Of a DNA stretch of 64,000 nt, positions 11,326 through 22,640 are shown in pieces. The notes under the pieces were generated by a model, which searched no databases, was not told the DNA's origin, and was given only the letters and a program-made list of their open reading frames with translations. The stretch spans positions 1-64,000 of the forward strand of contig VTPC01003622.1 in NCBI GenBank assembly GCA_011009095.1, given 5' to 3'. This DNA is from Ignelater luminosus. Taxonomy: Eukaryota; Arthropoda; Insecta; Coleoptera; Elateridae. Both the position numbers and the translations under genes were made by a program. Numbering within the stretch: the stretch's first letter is position 1; every line of letters starts with the position of its first letter.

Positions 11326-12540
11326 TGAAGTGGAAGAGGGAAGACGATATACGAATCACTACGTTCAAGATAAAGAAGCGACAAACTTTTTTCGATTTCC
11401 TCGAGGACGTCTCTGGCTTATTTAAAGACGCAGCGCACTATACTATACGGAGAGAGGGCGAGCGTCGCGACGTCCAGGCAACGCCGGCGGCTTTTCGCTT
11501 TCGCCGCGCGAGGCGTTCATCGTTCGCTAAGTAAAAAAGGTATTTTGATTAACGTCCGACTGATACGCCAATGCGCGTGAAATTCGTTGAAAATCTAAAA
11601 ATTTAAAATTCTTGAAGTGGGAAAGGGACGACTATATATGTACAAATCGCCGCCCGCTAGAAAAAAGGGAGCTATTATTTTTCGAAAACCTGAGTAGATT
11701 ATTTTGCAAGCGTATCGAGTGCGTCATTGGCTTATTTAAAGAAGCAGCGGACGTTGTCGAAGGCGCAGCCCGAACTGGGGCCACCAAAGATGGCCCATTG
11801 GAGAACTCATCCCGAGAATAATTTAGATACATCTCAAAAACAACTGATTTTATAGAGATGGGACGTTGGTAGACAGGTGCGGTGGGAAAATGCTTGCAGA
11901 AGATGTGTGCGGGATCGATTGCATTTCGTCTTTTGTTTGGCAAGCATCCGGTATCTCAGGAAAGCTGATCCTATAAAGATGGAACGCTGTAAAGGCTCGC
12001 AGAAGATGAGTGCGGGACCGACCGTTTTTTGTTTTTTTTTTGCCAGACTTTCCGTATTTTAGAAACGGCTGATCCTATAGAGGTAGAACTTTGGTAGGTT
12101 TTTGTGGGAGAGGTAGCCCGTTTGAGGGCGCAGCCTGAGCTGCCGCCACCGAAGGTAGCCCATACAAAGGTGCAGCCCGACCTGGAGCCATCAAAAATGA
12201 CCCATTTGACCAACTCCCCCCGAGAATAGTTTAGATACATTTTAGAAAAGACTGATCTTATGGAGATGGGACATTGGTAGGCAGGTGCTGTGAAGTAAAG
12301 GCTTGTAGAAGACATTTTGGTTTTTTGTTTTGGCAGACGTTCCGTATCTCCCAAACGGCTGATTTTATAGAGATGGGACTTTGATAGGCAGGTGAAGTGG
12401 GAAAAATGCTTGCATAGGATGCATGCGTGAGCACAAGATGGGTGCATGACCAAACGTATTTTGTTTTCTTTTGGCAGGGGAGTGTGTACGACGCATCTGC
12501 AAACAAAAACGAGCCCGATTGGTGATCCGAGATACTCCAC
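11326..12540. repeat. Nested, degenerate repeat block (three unit types)
   Basis: Unit A (TTGAAGTGG... to GGCTTATTTAAAGA.GCAGCG) occurs near 11326-11440 and again near 11611-11745. Unit B (GCGCAGCCCGAACTGGGGCC type, ending in CCCGAGAATA) occurs near 11764, 12128 and 12168. Unit C is about 105-120 bp and starts CTGATyyTATAGAGATGG; it occurs at 11844, 11965, 12069, 12252 and 12359. It includes GCTTGCAGAAGATG, a T-rich tract, GGCAGAC and TTCCGTATCTC. The block is GC-richer than its surroundings and ends near 12540. A 189-codon minus-strand frame (11971-12540) spans the units and is an artefact of the repetition. The parent element is unknown. Confidence 0.65.
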
Positions 12541-12569
12541 TATAGCGGAGGTCCGCCCGCGCCAGCTCT

Positions 12570-13200
12570 AGTGTAACCTAAGAAAGATTCTATCTAGTTC
12601 AAATCTTTAATTCCATAATATAATATTTTTTCGATTAATATTTTATGATCTATGCAGTCGAAGGCTTTAAACAAGTTGCAAAATATGCCGATTATATATT
12701 TACCTTTTTTCAGGGCATCTAACATAGTATTTTCTAAAAATTATACATAGCCAAGGTGGTGGTTTGGTTTTTTTCTATATCAATATTCCATATTGTTTAT
12801 TATTTAAATAGTTGCGATTTTCGGTATATTATTTTTGAGCTACATGACGATAATGCGACTGGTCACCTGTTTTAAACAGGGGTTTTATTACAGAAATCTT
12901 GTAATTTACTTGGCAAAATGCCAGTATGTGAGTTAATAATGTTTTTATATAATAATTTCAAAGTAGTAATTGGCATTCCGTCAAATCAAAAGATTTTTTT
13001 ATTTTTCATATCTTTAACTGCTTTTACCAAGTCATTCTCTGTTATTGGTATTAACTTATAAAAAACGATGATGAAGGGTTTAGAGATAAATTTTGCAAAT
13101 ATTGAATTGGATTTGATGCTACGTTAATAAAATAATCGTTAGAAATATTGGCAATTTTTACTGGATCATCAACTCGATTGTTACTTATTTACTATTAAAT
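12570..13200 (-). pseudogene. Jockey/CR1-like LINE reverse-transcriptase remnant
   Basis: On the minus strand from about 13190 downwards I read VKIANISNDYFINVAS, the linker found before the RT in Jockey-superfamily LINEs. This is followed by GMPITTLKLLYKNIINS, then VIKPLFKTGDQS (the 'P.FK.GD' motif) and then GIFCNLFKAFDCIDHKIL (12640-12680). The last matches RT motif A, 'F.DLSKAFDCVDH', with the catalytic Asp replaced by Asn in 'FCNLFKAFD'. Stops and shifts occur throughout, and the conserved 'YRPISLL' is scrambled. The RT breaks off at the repeat block that ends near 12540, so the palm's FADD half is missing. Confidence 0.65.
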
Positions 13201-15329
13201 TCCATTTTTTGGAAGTAATACTGTATCGAAACATTTCATAAATATACCATAAACTATGTTTAATTGAAGCTCTATGTCCTTTTTCCAATAAATCCAGCTT
13301 AAGTTTGGAATTGGAGTCGCGTCGAATGATGAAAGAAAAAGCACCCTGTATAAATCTAGAGAAATTCTAATTTCACAGCTGCTTATAGATGTAATGATGC
13401 TAAATATGGTATGAAAACAGGATTTCTTATTTAAAAGATGCCCCATTTACCCTTTGAAGTATGTTGTTACTGTTGGCATTTAAATCTCAATTTAAGATAT
13501 TTTTACCGTTGTTTATAGCCAATCTGATATTTGCAGATATTGCTGAATTATCGATACATTTATTATATTGGAACACAGTTAAATTCGCAGCAGGAGCGAT
13601 GAACAAATCAACCATAACTTTCTCTAATACCTTCAAATTATTGATTCTGTCTGCTCTTTACATGCCAGTTTAAATTTATTTAATTTTAAATAATAGGATA
13701 TCTATCATAATATTAAATTTGAGAAAAGTGTAGTTTTCAAGCTATCATGATTTATTAATATTTACAAACCCCTTAATTAACTTTAACTTTTAATATTCTT
13801 CCTGGTTCTTTGTTGTGAAATTCTCAATAGGTTGTTATTAAATGATTTCATTTATTATTAAAAAATATTTTCGCATGTCATTTTTCAATCGACCAGTCTT
13901 ATTTTTTATTTAATTAACATTTAGTATACATGATACTATCAAATAAGTCTTGTAATTAATTTTTATGTGTTAATTACTCATAAGATTCTTTCCAAACTCT
14001 TCAAAGAGAAAGACTATATTTAGTCCAACATTAATGATTGCGGAAGCAAAGATTTATACCTACATAATATTCCTATTCATATCATATCCGCGTCTTCTTT
14101 AATTTGTTGCCTCAATTTAGAGAACAAAAAAAGAAGCCTGCACGAGATTTCTCAGTTTATATTAATCACGTAATTCAAGAAACGTGAGGCACGAACGCTT
14201 AAAATTTGCCGCACATCCTATATCAGTAGAGACACAGTTGTTGTTGTTGTTGAGTGTGTGCCCGAAAAGAAAAGATAAAAATATCATACACAGAAACATG
14301 TTCTATAATAACATCATAATAACAGTATCAGATTTTAAAATGGATTACACTCCTACTAATGGAATGTGTTTGTTAACAATAGGTTACTTTAAATACAGAG
14401 GCCAACACTTTCATCTCTTTGATCTGGAACGCCTTTGTTTATCTTGATTATAAACTGGAATAGAGAAGAGATGAAGTTTGAGATTTCTTGAGAGAGAACG
14501 GACATTTCACGAATTTACGCACCTTTAACCTTCGTAAATTAAAATTGTTATATTGCGTTTTATGCAAGAGGGTAATGATACAAAGGCGGAGAAATTCTCA
14601 TAATAAACGTTATGTAATTTATAGTAAGAATTAGAAAAGAAAATTCATCTAGCTGGCATTCAATAACATTTACGCGCCGCATTCTTAGGAGTGTAAATAT
14701 TCAAATTCAAAAATTTTATGGCATAACTTTTTATATTACAGTTTGGAAACTCGTTTCACTTAACGGTTAAATTTACGTATGTTGATTAGGATATAAACAA
14801 CATTTGATAACTGAATTTTGTGTACTTAAATATTATAAAAAATTATAATAAAAAATTAATGATGTTTGGCTTCTGCTCTACCTATAAATCATTTTCAGAA
14901 TAATAGTCTTATACTGCAGAAATGGAAGCAGCTCGTTAACTTAAGATATCTATGCATAATTACATATGTTATAAATTAGTAAAAATGACTGACGTCGCCT
15001 AGGAATTTAGCTCCAGTAACTGAAATAAAATATGGGGTTTGTCGACTAACTCATCGTTGATGTCTCCGAATTAACTGTTGTAAATATATGGGAATAAAAT
15101 TAAGTCAACGAAGAAACGGGAAATATTAATGTTTTAGTTTGCAGAATTAATGCCAGATCGTGGATCTTGCTTGTCTAATTTACAATTACTTATAATTATA
15201 AACAATAATAAAAAGAAGTGTCCTGATTGAATCGGCTTAATTATCATAAATACCATCTTGGTACTTTATATTAGTAAAGATGATTTTTAGCCATGATTTC
15301 TCACAGCACTGTTGCTTAAAGTGTACGTA
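13201..15329. other. AT-rich DNA, nothing recognised
   Basis: No motif in any frame. A (TTG)5 microsatellite lies near 14237. Frames at 13195-13446 (minus) and 14184-14447 (plus) are short and featureless. Confidence 0.5.
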
Positions 15330-15955
15330 TCACCCTGATTATCACACGATGGTGCCTTAAGAAATTCTGTCATCAGCACCAAATACCCTAGCGCCGGCCC
15401 CGATTCTGAAGATTTCTCTACGTCTCAAATGGTATGACGCAATTCATTTTGGTTATTTAGTGTCTATGAGTATTTAAGAGTAGATTTCCAGCGTTTTTTA
15501 GAAACTGTTTAACGTTCTCTCCAGAATATCCAGACATTTAATAATATCATGAAAACCAATATCTGTGTAAATCCCTAATTTCGATTTGCAAATTTGTAGT
15601 TCTGTAACTTCTATACGTACGCGTAGCGCCACGAATTATCTGCATTTCAAATGGCGTGATCTGATTCGTAATTTTGAACCAATAATCTGTTGGTCATTTA
15701 TTATCTCAAGATTTCCTGTTTACAGTAAGTTTCTCGCGTTTTTCCTAGAGTTCTCATATTATGAAAACCCATATGTGTAAGTCTCTAAGTGCTTTAGGCA
15801 CTGCGGTTACTAGGCGCTGCACAGTGGAGAATGAGACAACTGAAACTGACATAAAACGCACTGCTCACCACCCTGCTTACCACACGAAGAAATTATGGCA
15901 GAGGCATCAAATACCCTAATACCCTAGCGCTGGCCCTGCACTGTATTGTTTATAA
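15330..15955. repeat. Imperfect duplicated repeat, unit about 210 bp
   Basis: Two copies share the order TTTCAAATGG.., a middle with TTTCCAG/TTTCCTG and CGTTTTT, then ATGAAAACC.ATATSTGT, ending near 15580 and 15790 (offset about 210). Flanking both is a second shared segment: CACCAAATACCCTAGCGCCG near 15380 and ATACCCTAATACCCTAGCGC near 15915, each preceded by an ACCCTG.TTA.CACACGA-like run. The order suggests an old duplication rearranged by insertion. The family is unknown. Confidence 0.5.
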
Positions 15956-17289
15956 TAAATGGGCTCATAAGGAATATGAAAAACTATTTATAACTGTAAG
16001 AATTTTTGTAATTGATATATCTAAGAAGACCTTTAATTGTACGTATCTGCTTTTCACATCCTTTTTTTTATTATAATACTGAACTTACAAATTATGGAAA
16101 GAAAATACGTTTCCATAGCTATGATAAGAAAGTAACCTTAAATGAATCAAATTTTGTTCCGCTTTATATCCACCGCTATCTAATTGTATGTTCATACGGA
16201 TCCCATAGGAAAAGACCCTGAAAACAAAATCATAATTGTCTTGAGACCCATAGGAGAATCATCAAACTTCTACCTTCTCCTAAATAAGGTTCAATGTTGT
16301 CGTCTAAGAACGTGTACAACTCACCAGCTCTTACAGTTCAGTGTAGAACGACAAACTGATAATTTTGCTAACATATGCATTGCTGAACATAAGAGATGTG
16401 TAAAATAGGTTACATATCTACAACGTCCTCAGTTGCCGATGATTAGCATGAAACGGAACATAAAACGTTGCTTAAAATTCCTATGATATTTAAGAAAAAA
16501 TAGGAAAGCAATAGAAATTCTCAAGAATCGTAATAACATAATCTCGATGCAGAGAATTCGCTTCCCACCATTTAGAAGTTAATCTGCATGATGTTACCAC
16601 TGTTACATATCCTAATATTCTTCTTTTCCATCAATGCCGCAGCCTGGTTTATTATCCTTTCCTTTGCAACTTTGCGTCCACATTTCGGGGGAAAAAGCAG
16701 ACTATTGTTTTTGGGTTCAACGCTACCCATGCTCCTCCTGGGATTTTAGGTGTGTAGATTTGCATTTTCCAGAATCCTCTACCAAGACCCGATGCCGAGT
16801 TCCACAGAGCGTACAAAATGTGATCCTGCAAAAGTTTACTTGTTTCATCATTACGAACGTAATACATATCATGTCTCTCTTACACGCCGACACCCAACAA
16901 CTTATTCGTCAACTGTCAGGGAACAAGCCCCATCTGCCAAAGCACTATGTTGCAGCCCTTTATCACAGTACCTAAATTGCTATTTTAGCTTCAACGTCGC
17001 AGTTACTAACCACGAATAATAAGTTGGAAGAGTTGCCTGTAACGCTAGTCGGTGAATTGCGGGAGTACTAAAGGTGCCCCCGTGGGTGGAAAATGTCTTA
17101 TCTGCTGAAGTTCTTCTCTTCTTTTGAAACGATGGGAGCAGCAGCTGTACAAGGAACAGAAGATAAGAAAAAAACAGAAAGGTGGGCGTAGTTTGTTTGG
17201 GTTAGCGGTAAGCTGAGGGTGTAAAATCGAAAACGTCCTCAAGATCACGAGGAAGATTTTATGTATTTTGTAAAAGATAGTTGGAGTAT
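15956..17289. other. No recognised gene; moderately GC-richer towards 16640-17290
   Basis: Overlapping frames of 70-113 codons occur on both strands at 16634-17019. None shows a motif I recognise, and the presence of equal frames on both strands argues for composition rather than coding. Confidence 0.4.
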
Positions 17290-18880
17290 ATTTTATTTTA
17301 GCTCGGGATTTCCTCTGGTAGTTACCAGGGAAGGAGCGGAGTAACCCAAGGGTGTACCTCTTAGAAAATCAACGCGCGCATATTCCAGTACTTTTGTAAA
17401 CTTCCCCAGAGGAGTGTTCCTGCAGATGGCCCTCTCCTTAGTTTGCAACTGCTCGATCAGACTGCGATGGGCAGTTGAAAAGTAGTTGAATCAGTAATTT
17501 ATAACAGGTCGAATAAAAGTCTTACACGAGTAAAGCCGAGTGTAGATGTGGCCCTGCGCCACCGCGGATTTTAGAGAGAAAAGGTCGCTGCTCTGCTGGA
17601 CGATAGTCAGACAGTGCCTTAGCTCTTCCCATCAATTGAAGATGGAATTAATTTAATCCCCAGGTATTTAACAGTAGGAGAGGTCAAGAAAGGCATTCCG
17701 AAATTCCAGGCGAATTGAAGTTTACGTGAGATTTTTGTGACGAAACAGGATAGTTTGAATTTTATCAGGGTTGAGTCTAACTCTCCATTATCGTCTGCGA
17801 ATTGGATCATGTGAGCGTTGAGGTAGAGGAATATTATGGCAGTATTGGAAAAAGGATCGATTCTTGGGGAACTCCGGACAGTGGAGTGAATACTCTGAAG
17901 AAGGTTTGTCCGATTCGGACTTGATGTTACTGGTGTGAGAGGAAACTGTTGATTATACTGAGGACGCACGAGTCTGCTGCTGCTGGAGTCAGAATGCAAT
18001 CGAAAAATAAGATTGGATGTGAATCGACCAGTTTGAAAACCGAACTGGTAATCCGGAATTTTGTTGTTGATTGTTAAAAATTCTCTGACAAATCGATAAG
18101 AATTCTTTTCAAGATTTTGCCGATAACGTTAAGTAGGGATATTGGTCTGTAAAAAGTGAGATTGGAGCGGTTTCTGGTAGGTTTAGGACGGTGGTAGTTT
18201 TCTATGAGGTGAGAAAATATTCGCAAAGGAGGCAGCTTTTCTGGTGATGGAAGCAAAATTCTTGCTGCAGGAGATGGCAGCCGTTTCTTCCACCTGGATG
18301 AGACTGATGATGTTTTGGGGCGACAGCTCGGGAGGTGTAGCTGGAAGGGATCATATCCAGAGGATGGATTTTACGTGGATTTTCAATTTGTTGGTTGACT
18401 TGGTAGAAATAGTGGTTGTCAAAAAGCAAATCGGAAGGTATTTGGTGAATGTTTACTAGAAGATTTGCAAAGATGTCTGCTTGAAATTAGGGGCCGCTAA
18501 ACTTTGACTTTTACTATGTTTCCATATTCAAGAGGGAGAGGAGTGTGGTTAGGATTTATTATCTTCTCCGAAACAGCCAGGTCCACGGCGTCCTGTACAA
18601 CCTAAATGAGTTGGTAGATTTCGGAATTGATTTCTGGGATGTTAGATAGGGAGACTATTTTCAAGGATATTAAAATCGATGTGGGCCTAGAACTTGACCC
18701 AACAGGCTTTGTAAGGCATTTATAAGTGGTGCTCTCCCCTCGTAATTGATATCGATGAAAATATGTATTTGTTATAAGATTTGTTTCTTTGTAAGGTTTC
18801 TTAGATAAACCCGAGCTTTTCTTATAATAAAGTGATATGAGGATCTGCACAAGGCCTTGTAATTTAACCATATACCATAC
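17290..18880 (-). pseudogene. Jockey-like LINE reverse-transcriptase remnant
   Basis: Minus-strand pieces run in LINE order. LTFYRPISLLNVIGKILKRI (about 18100-18157) is the 'YRPISLL...K..E' motif. LSGVPQESILFPIL (17855-17885) is the 'GVPQGS.L.P.L' motif with Gly changed to Glu. MIQFADDNGE (about 17785-17810) keeps the catalytic FADD, and VKYLGIKL lies near 17655. KTFIRPVINYWFNYFSTAHR (about 17455-17520) is the 'RP...YG...W' segment of the C-terminal region. Frames change between the pieces and stops are common. Sequence upstream to about 18870 is in the expected place for the endonuclease-RT linker but shows no endonuclease motif. The element is a fossil of the Jockey superfamily. Confidence 0.7.
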
Positions 18881-21702
18881 TTTTATGTTTCCCTTTCCGC
18901 GGTGTCATGATACATTTTTTATTCTTCATTTAAACTATTTCGAGTAATGAATTACTAGTTTGATGGAAATAAAATTACAATTTTACTTATTTACGTACAT
19001 GGTTGATTTATGTGAAACTTAAGAAAGTTTCTAACTTACTTCTTAAAGACTTGCATCTTTTGAGCTATCTGCCCAAAAGTTTTTTCGAACACCTATCATA
19101 TCATATCAAAAAAGAAATTCTCTCTTTAAGACTTTTGACCACGCAATGCAACCGCGGATGTTCATCAGCCTTTAGGCAGTGAACAAAATAATCCACTAAA
19201 GCTTAGGTTAATGATTCAAGTTTAATAAAGTTTCTTAAAATTATATGTTTTCACATCCCAAGCAAGTAGCTAGAATTCTACTATTATGTTAAAAGTTTTG
19301 ATTTTAACTATAAAAAAAGCAATAAGAATAAATAGAATCAAGATAGAAGGAATACTTTTATGACATCATACATATTAATAACTAAAGACCTGATTACTCT
19401 TTTTGTACCGATGCATTTTTCTTATTGCAGTTTCGCAAGACCAAAACCAAACTTTGTAAATAGAATGCATGCCACAAAAACTTCATCAAGGCTTTTAATA
19501 GACTTTTAATTTAATACTATAATAAATAGCAAAGAAATTATAGTTGGTCAATAGATAGTGTTTGCGCAGTAATGATAAGTTTAGAAAATACAATTGCAAA
19601 TGAAATTGATCAAATAATATGTACCCAACCTTTACTATAAAATTAATACTAAACAGCATTCATGACATTAAAGACGTGAATGGTCAAACCTTTAACAATT
19701 TTATTATCCGAGATATTTTTCACTTTCAAATTTTCTAAAACAATTATTTTCTAGCCAATTATAGAATTATATTGCAGTTCAAGTACAAAATTTAAAATTA
19801 TTGCCTATTCGTAAAAATACCAACGAAGAATACTAAAAAGTCAAAAAATAAATTAAAGCGTGTTAATGACACTAACGACAGTGAAGATATATTGAATAGT
19901 AAAATCTTCAAAAAAAATTATCACATTGTGTAGGCTGAATAATGTATGGAATAAATTTATTTTTAAAAGAGTAACAGTTGATATTTTTTATATTCGAAAA
20001 TGTTACAAGGTTAAAGTCACTTCTACCGAATCATTCTTGTTTTAAAAATAAACACAGTTGCATTATGTAAACGGCGGCAAGTGATAGAATTTTTAATGAA
20101 TTATTTAAAATGAATAAATCCCCAGAGAACCATTCAATATTTTATAAATGGACAAACAAGGAATCAACAAGGTAAAATTCTCAGCTTTGTTAAAACTAGA
20201 AGAAATTACCGTTCTTTGTTCATATGCTGATTTTTCCCAAACACAAAATTGACGTAAAAAGTTTTCCTCATATTCAGATATTTAACCTTGTGAAAAAATG
20301 GCCTTCGTTTGCAGATTAGTAATTTCTATAAAGATCAAGATGATCCAGTAGTTATTTAATAAGAGAGAAAAAAGTTTGATTAGCTTCTTGTAATAATAAT
20401 ATTATAACCTTAGTTGCTCGATGATGGAATGGTTTTTCTAAATAGTAATCTTCAAATTAAATCAAACAAGGTTGCCTAAAAATCAATTTTTTAAATAAGT
20501 AGGTATAAGAATTCTCGATTGTGTATATTTAAATTATATCCTTTTTAGCAAAAAGAACCTTAAACTATTATAATTTTGCATAATGCAAATTAAGCTATCT
20601 ATTATACTAACAAGATTGCGTCAAACAAAAGCTTCGAGAATTATATAATAACAATCATCATCCTGTTTTCTCATTTTTTTTGTTTCAAACAAAAGTTTAA
20701 ATCTTCGTCTCGTGTTAGCTCAATAATGGTTTTTTAATTGCCTAAAAACTAAATCATGGGGTCAATATTATTTATGTACTTGTAATATTTTAACCAAGGG
20801 AAATAACATAATATGCCAGACACACAACCAACACAAAGGCTTATTAATATTATTATACAGTGTAATTAAATTACTTGCATGATTCACAAAATAATCCATG
20901 TTACAGCTACATTTTCTCTTTAGAGCATAACGAGCTTTACTCGCATGGCATTTAATTTTATAAGATCGAAAAGTTCTTTCACGTTACTTTTTCTTGTTTT
21001 ATTTACGTGAAAGGAAAGAGATGTGGTTAAAATATTCTGTTGTCGATTAAATCGATCGCGAGACGTATTGCCGAGTGAATTTTTCACTACATGAAACAAT
21101 ACCCGTTCGGACCTTGGTATTTATAACGGTATTTGTAATAAGTCAACTTGAACTGACCACACATTGTTAAATACAAATTAGACTTCTTTACTTTTATTTA
21201 AACTAACAAGCAAAATTAATTTGCTCAGTTGCAATAACGTGGTGATTTCAATTCTAAATTAGGCATCAAACCCCATTAACGAAATCGTTTAGCAAATTTT
21301 CTCCTTCCGTTTTATCAACTATTTCAATAAGGGAAACGCCAGTTAGCGAAGTTTTCTTGCTTAAAGCAATCTAATAATAAAAGTTGTTAAAATAAGTGAG
21401 GCTGATCTCCGGTTAGCGGTCCAAAATGCCTAGAGCCAATAGTGGCCACTTCTTTCTGAAGTGACCGCAACGCAGCAAAAGAGCACCCGCTTGTTGATAG
21501 GTTTTCTTGTATGTTTGTGGTGGAGGAAATCTACCGTATTTATACAGGTGTGGTCGTTATACGTATGCGGGAATTTAAATTAAATCAAAATAGACAAAAA
21601 AAACTGTACATAAGAACATGTGTTAATGTGTGTTCTGGGAATTAAATCATAGACATTTCTTCTTAGTTGCTTGTACGTTAAGGTTCGTTTATACAAAAAA
21701 AA
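18881..21702. other. AT-rich DNA, nothing recognised
   Basis: Long AT-rich stretch with no frame of interest and no repeat that I can detect by eye. Confidence 0.55.
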
Positions 21703-22102
21703 NNNNNNNNNNNNNNNNNNNNNNNNNNNNNNNNNNNNNNNNNNNNNNNNNNNNNNNNNNNNNNNNNNNNNNNNNNNNNNNNNNNNNNNNNNNNNNNNNN
21801 NNNNNNNNNNNNNNNNNNNNNNNNNNNNNNNNNNNNNNNNNNNNNNNNNNNNNNNNNNNNNNNNNNNNNNNNNNNNNNNNNNNNNNNNNNNNNNNNNNNN
21901 NNNNNNNNNNNNNNNNNNNNNNNNNNNNNNNNNNNNNNNNNNNNNNNNNNNNNNNNNNNNNNNNNNNNNNNNNNNNNNNNNNNNNNNNNNNNNNNNNNNN
22001 NNNNNNNNNNNNNNNNNNNNNNNNNNNNNNNNNNNNNNNNNNNNNNNNNNNNNNNNNNNNNNNNNNNNNNNNNNNNNNNNNNNNNNNNNNNNNNNNNNNN
22101 NN
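21703..22102. other. Assembly gap (400 N)
   Basis: Exactly 400 undetermined bases, most likely a scaffold gap of estimated or default size. Apparent long frames that cross it (such as 21580-22317 minus) are meaningless. Confidence 0.98.
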
Positions 22103-22640
22103 GATCCATAGGCCTCCGTGAGAGAGGATAAGGGTGGGGGTTTTGCGAAGATATCGAAACAGCATTTAGTATCCCAGTTGAGTATCTTCACCTGCGCCTG
22201 ATGTCGCTCGAACCGATCTCCCACTAGTTCGGAAACTATAAAGGGTACGGAAGTTTGGTTTTCACCGTTCGACGTAGATTTGCAAGAGCTGTCGGCCAAT
22301 AGAAACGGATAAACCAAGAAACCTCAAATTTTCTCCGAAAACCGTTCGTGCATTCTGTAAATCTTGAAACCTCCGCCGAAACCGTCCGAATCTTATAATC
22401 GACATGATATTTGAGATTTGTATTCTGGGAGTGCATCCCTATCTACTGGAAGAAACCGATTCGATTCGGTTAACTTCCCACTTTTTTCATGGTCTTCCGC
22501 TATGCCCAACTAAAAAGATAATAACTCGATTAATTATAGCCCGATTAAGCTGGTTTTTATTTTTAACCTAAAGAGCATCATCAGGGCAAGAAGTTTAGGT
22601 GGATACCAGTGGCGTGCGCCTGTCTTTGGGGTGAATTGTA
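22103..22640. repeat. GC-richer unclassified segment beside the gap
   Basis: From the gap to about 22640 the base composition is clearly less AT-rich than both flanks. It ends around ACCAGTGGCGTGCGCC, a type of terminus seen on some insect DNA transposons (CAGTGGCG...). The minus frame 22236-22436 has no known motif. It is probably part of a repeat that also caused the assembly break; the family is not recognised. Confidence 0.3.

Noticed and set aside
11971..12540. 189-codon minus-strand frame
   Set aside because: It runs across the nested repeat units, its sequence repeats with them, and no domain is recognisable.
21580..22317. Long reading frames of 143-245 codons crossing the N block
   Set aside because: They consist mostly of undetermined bases; the flanking coded parts are short and without motif.
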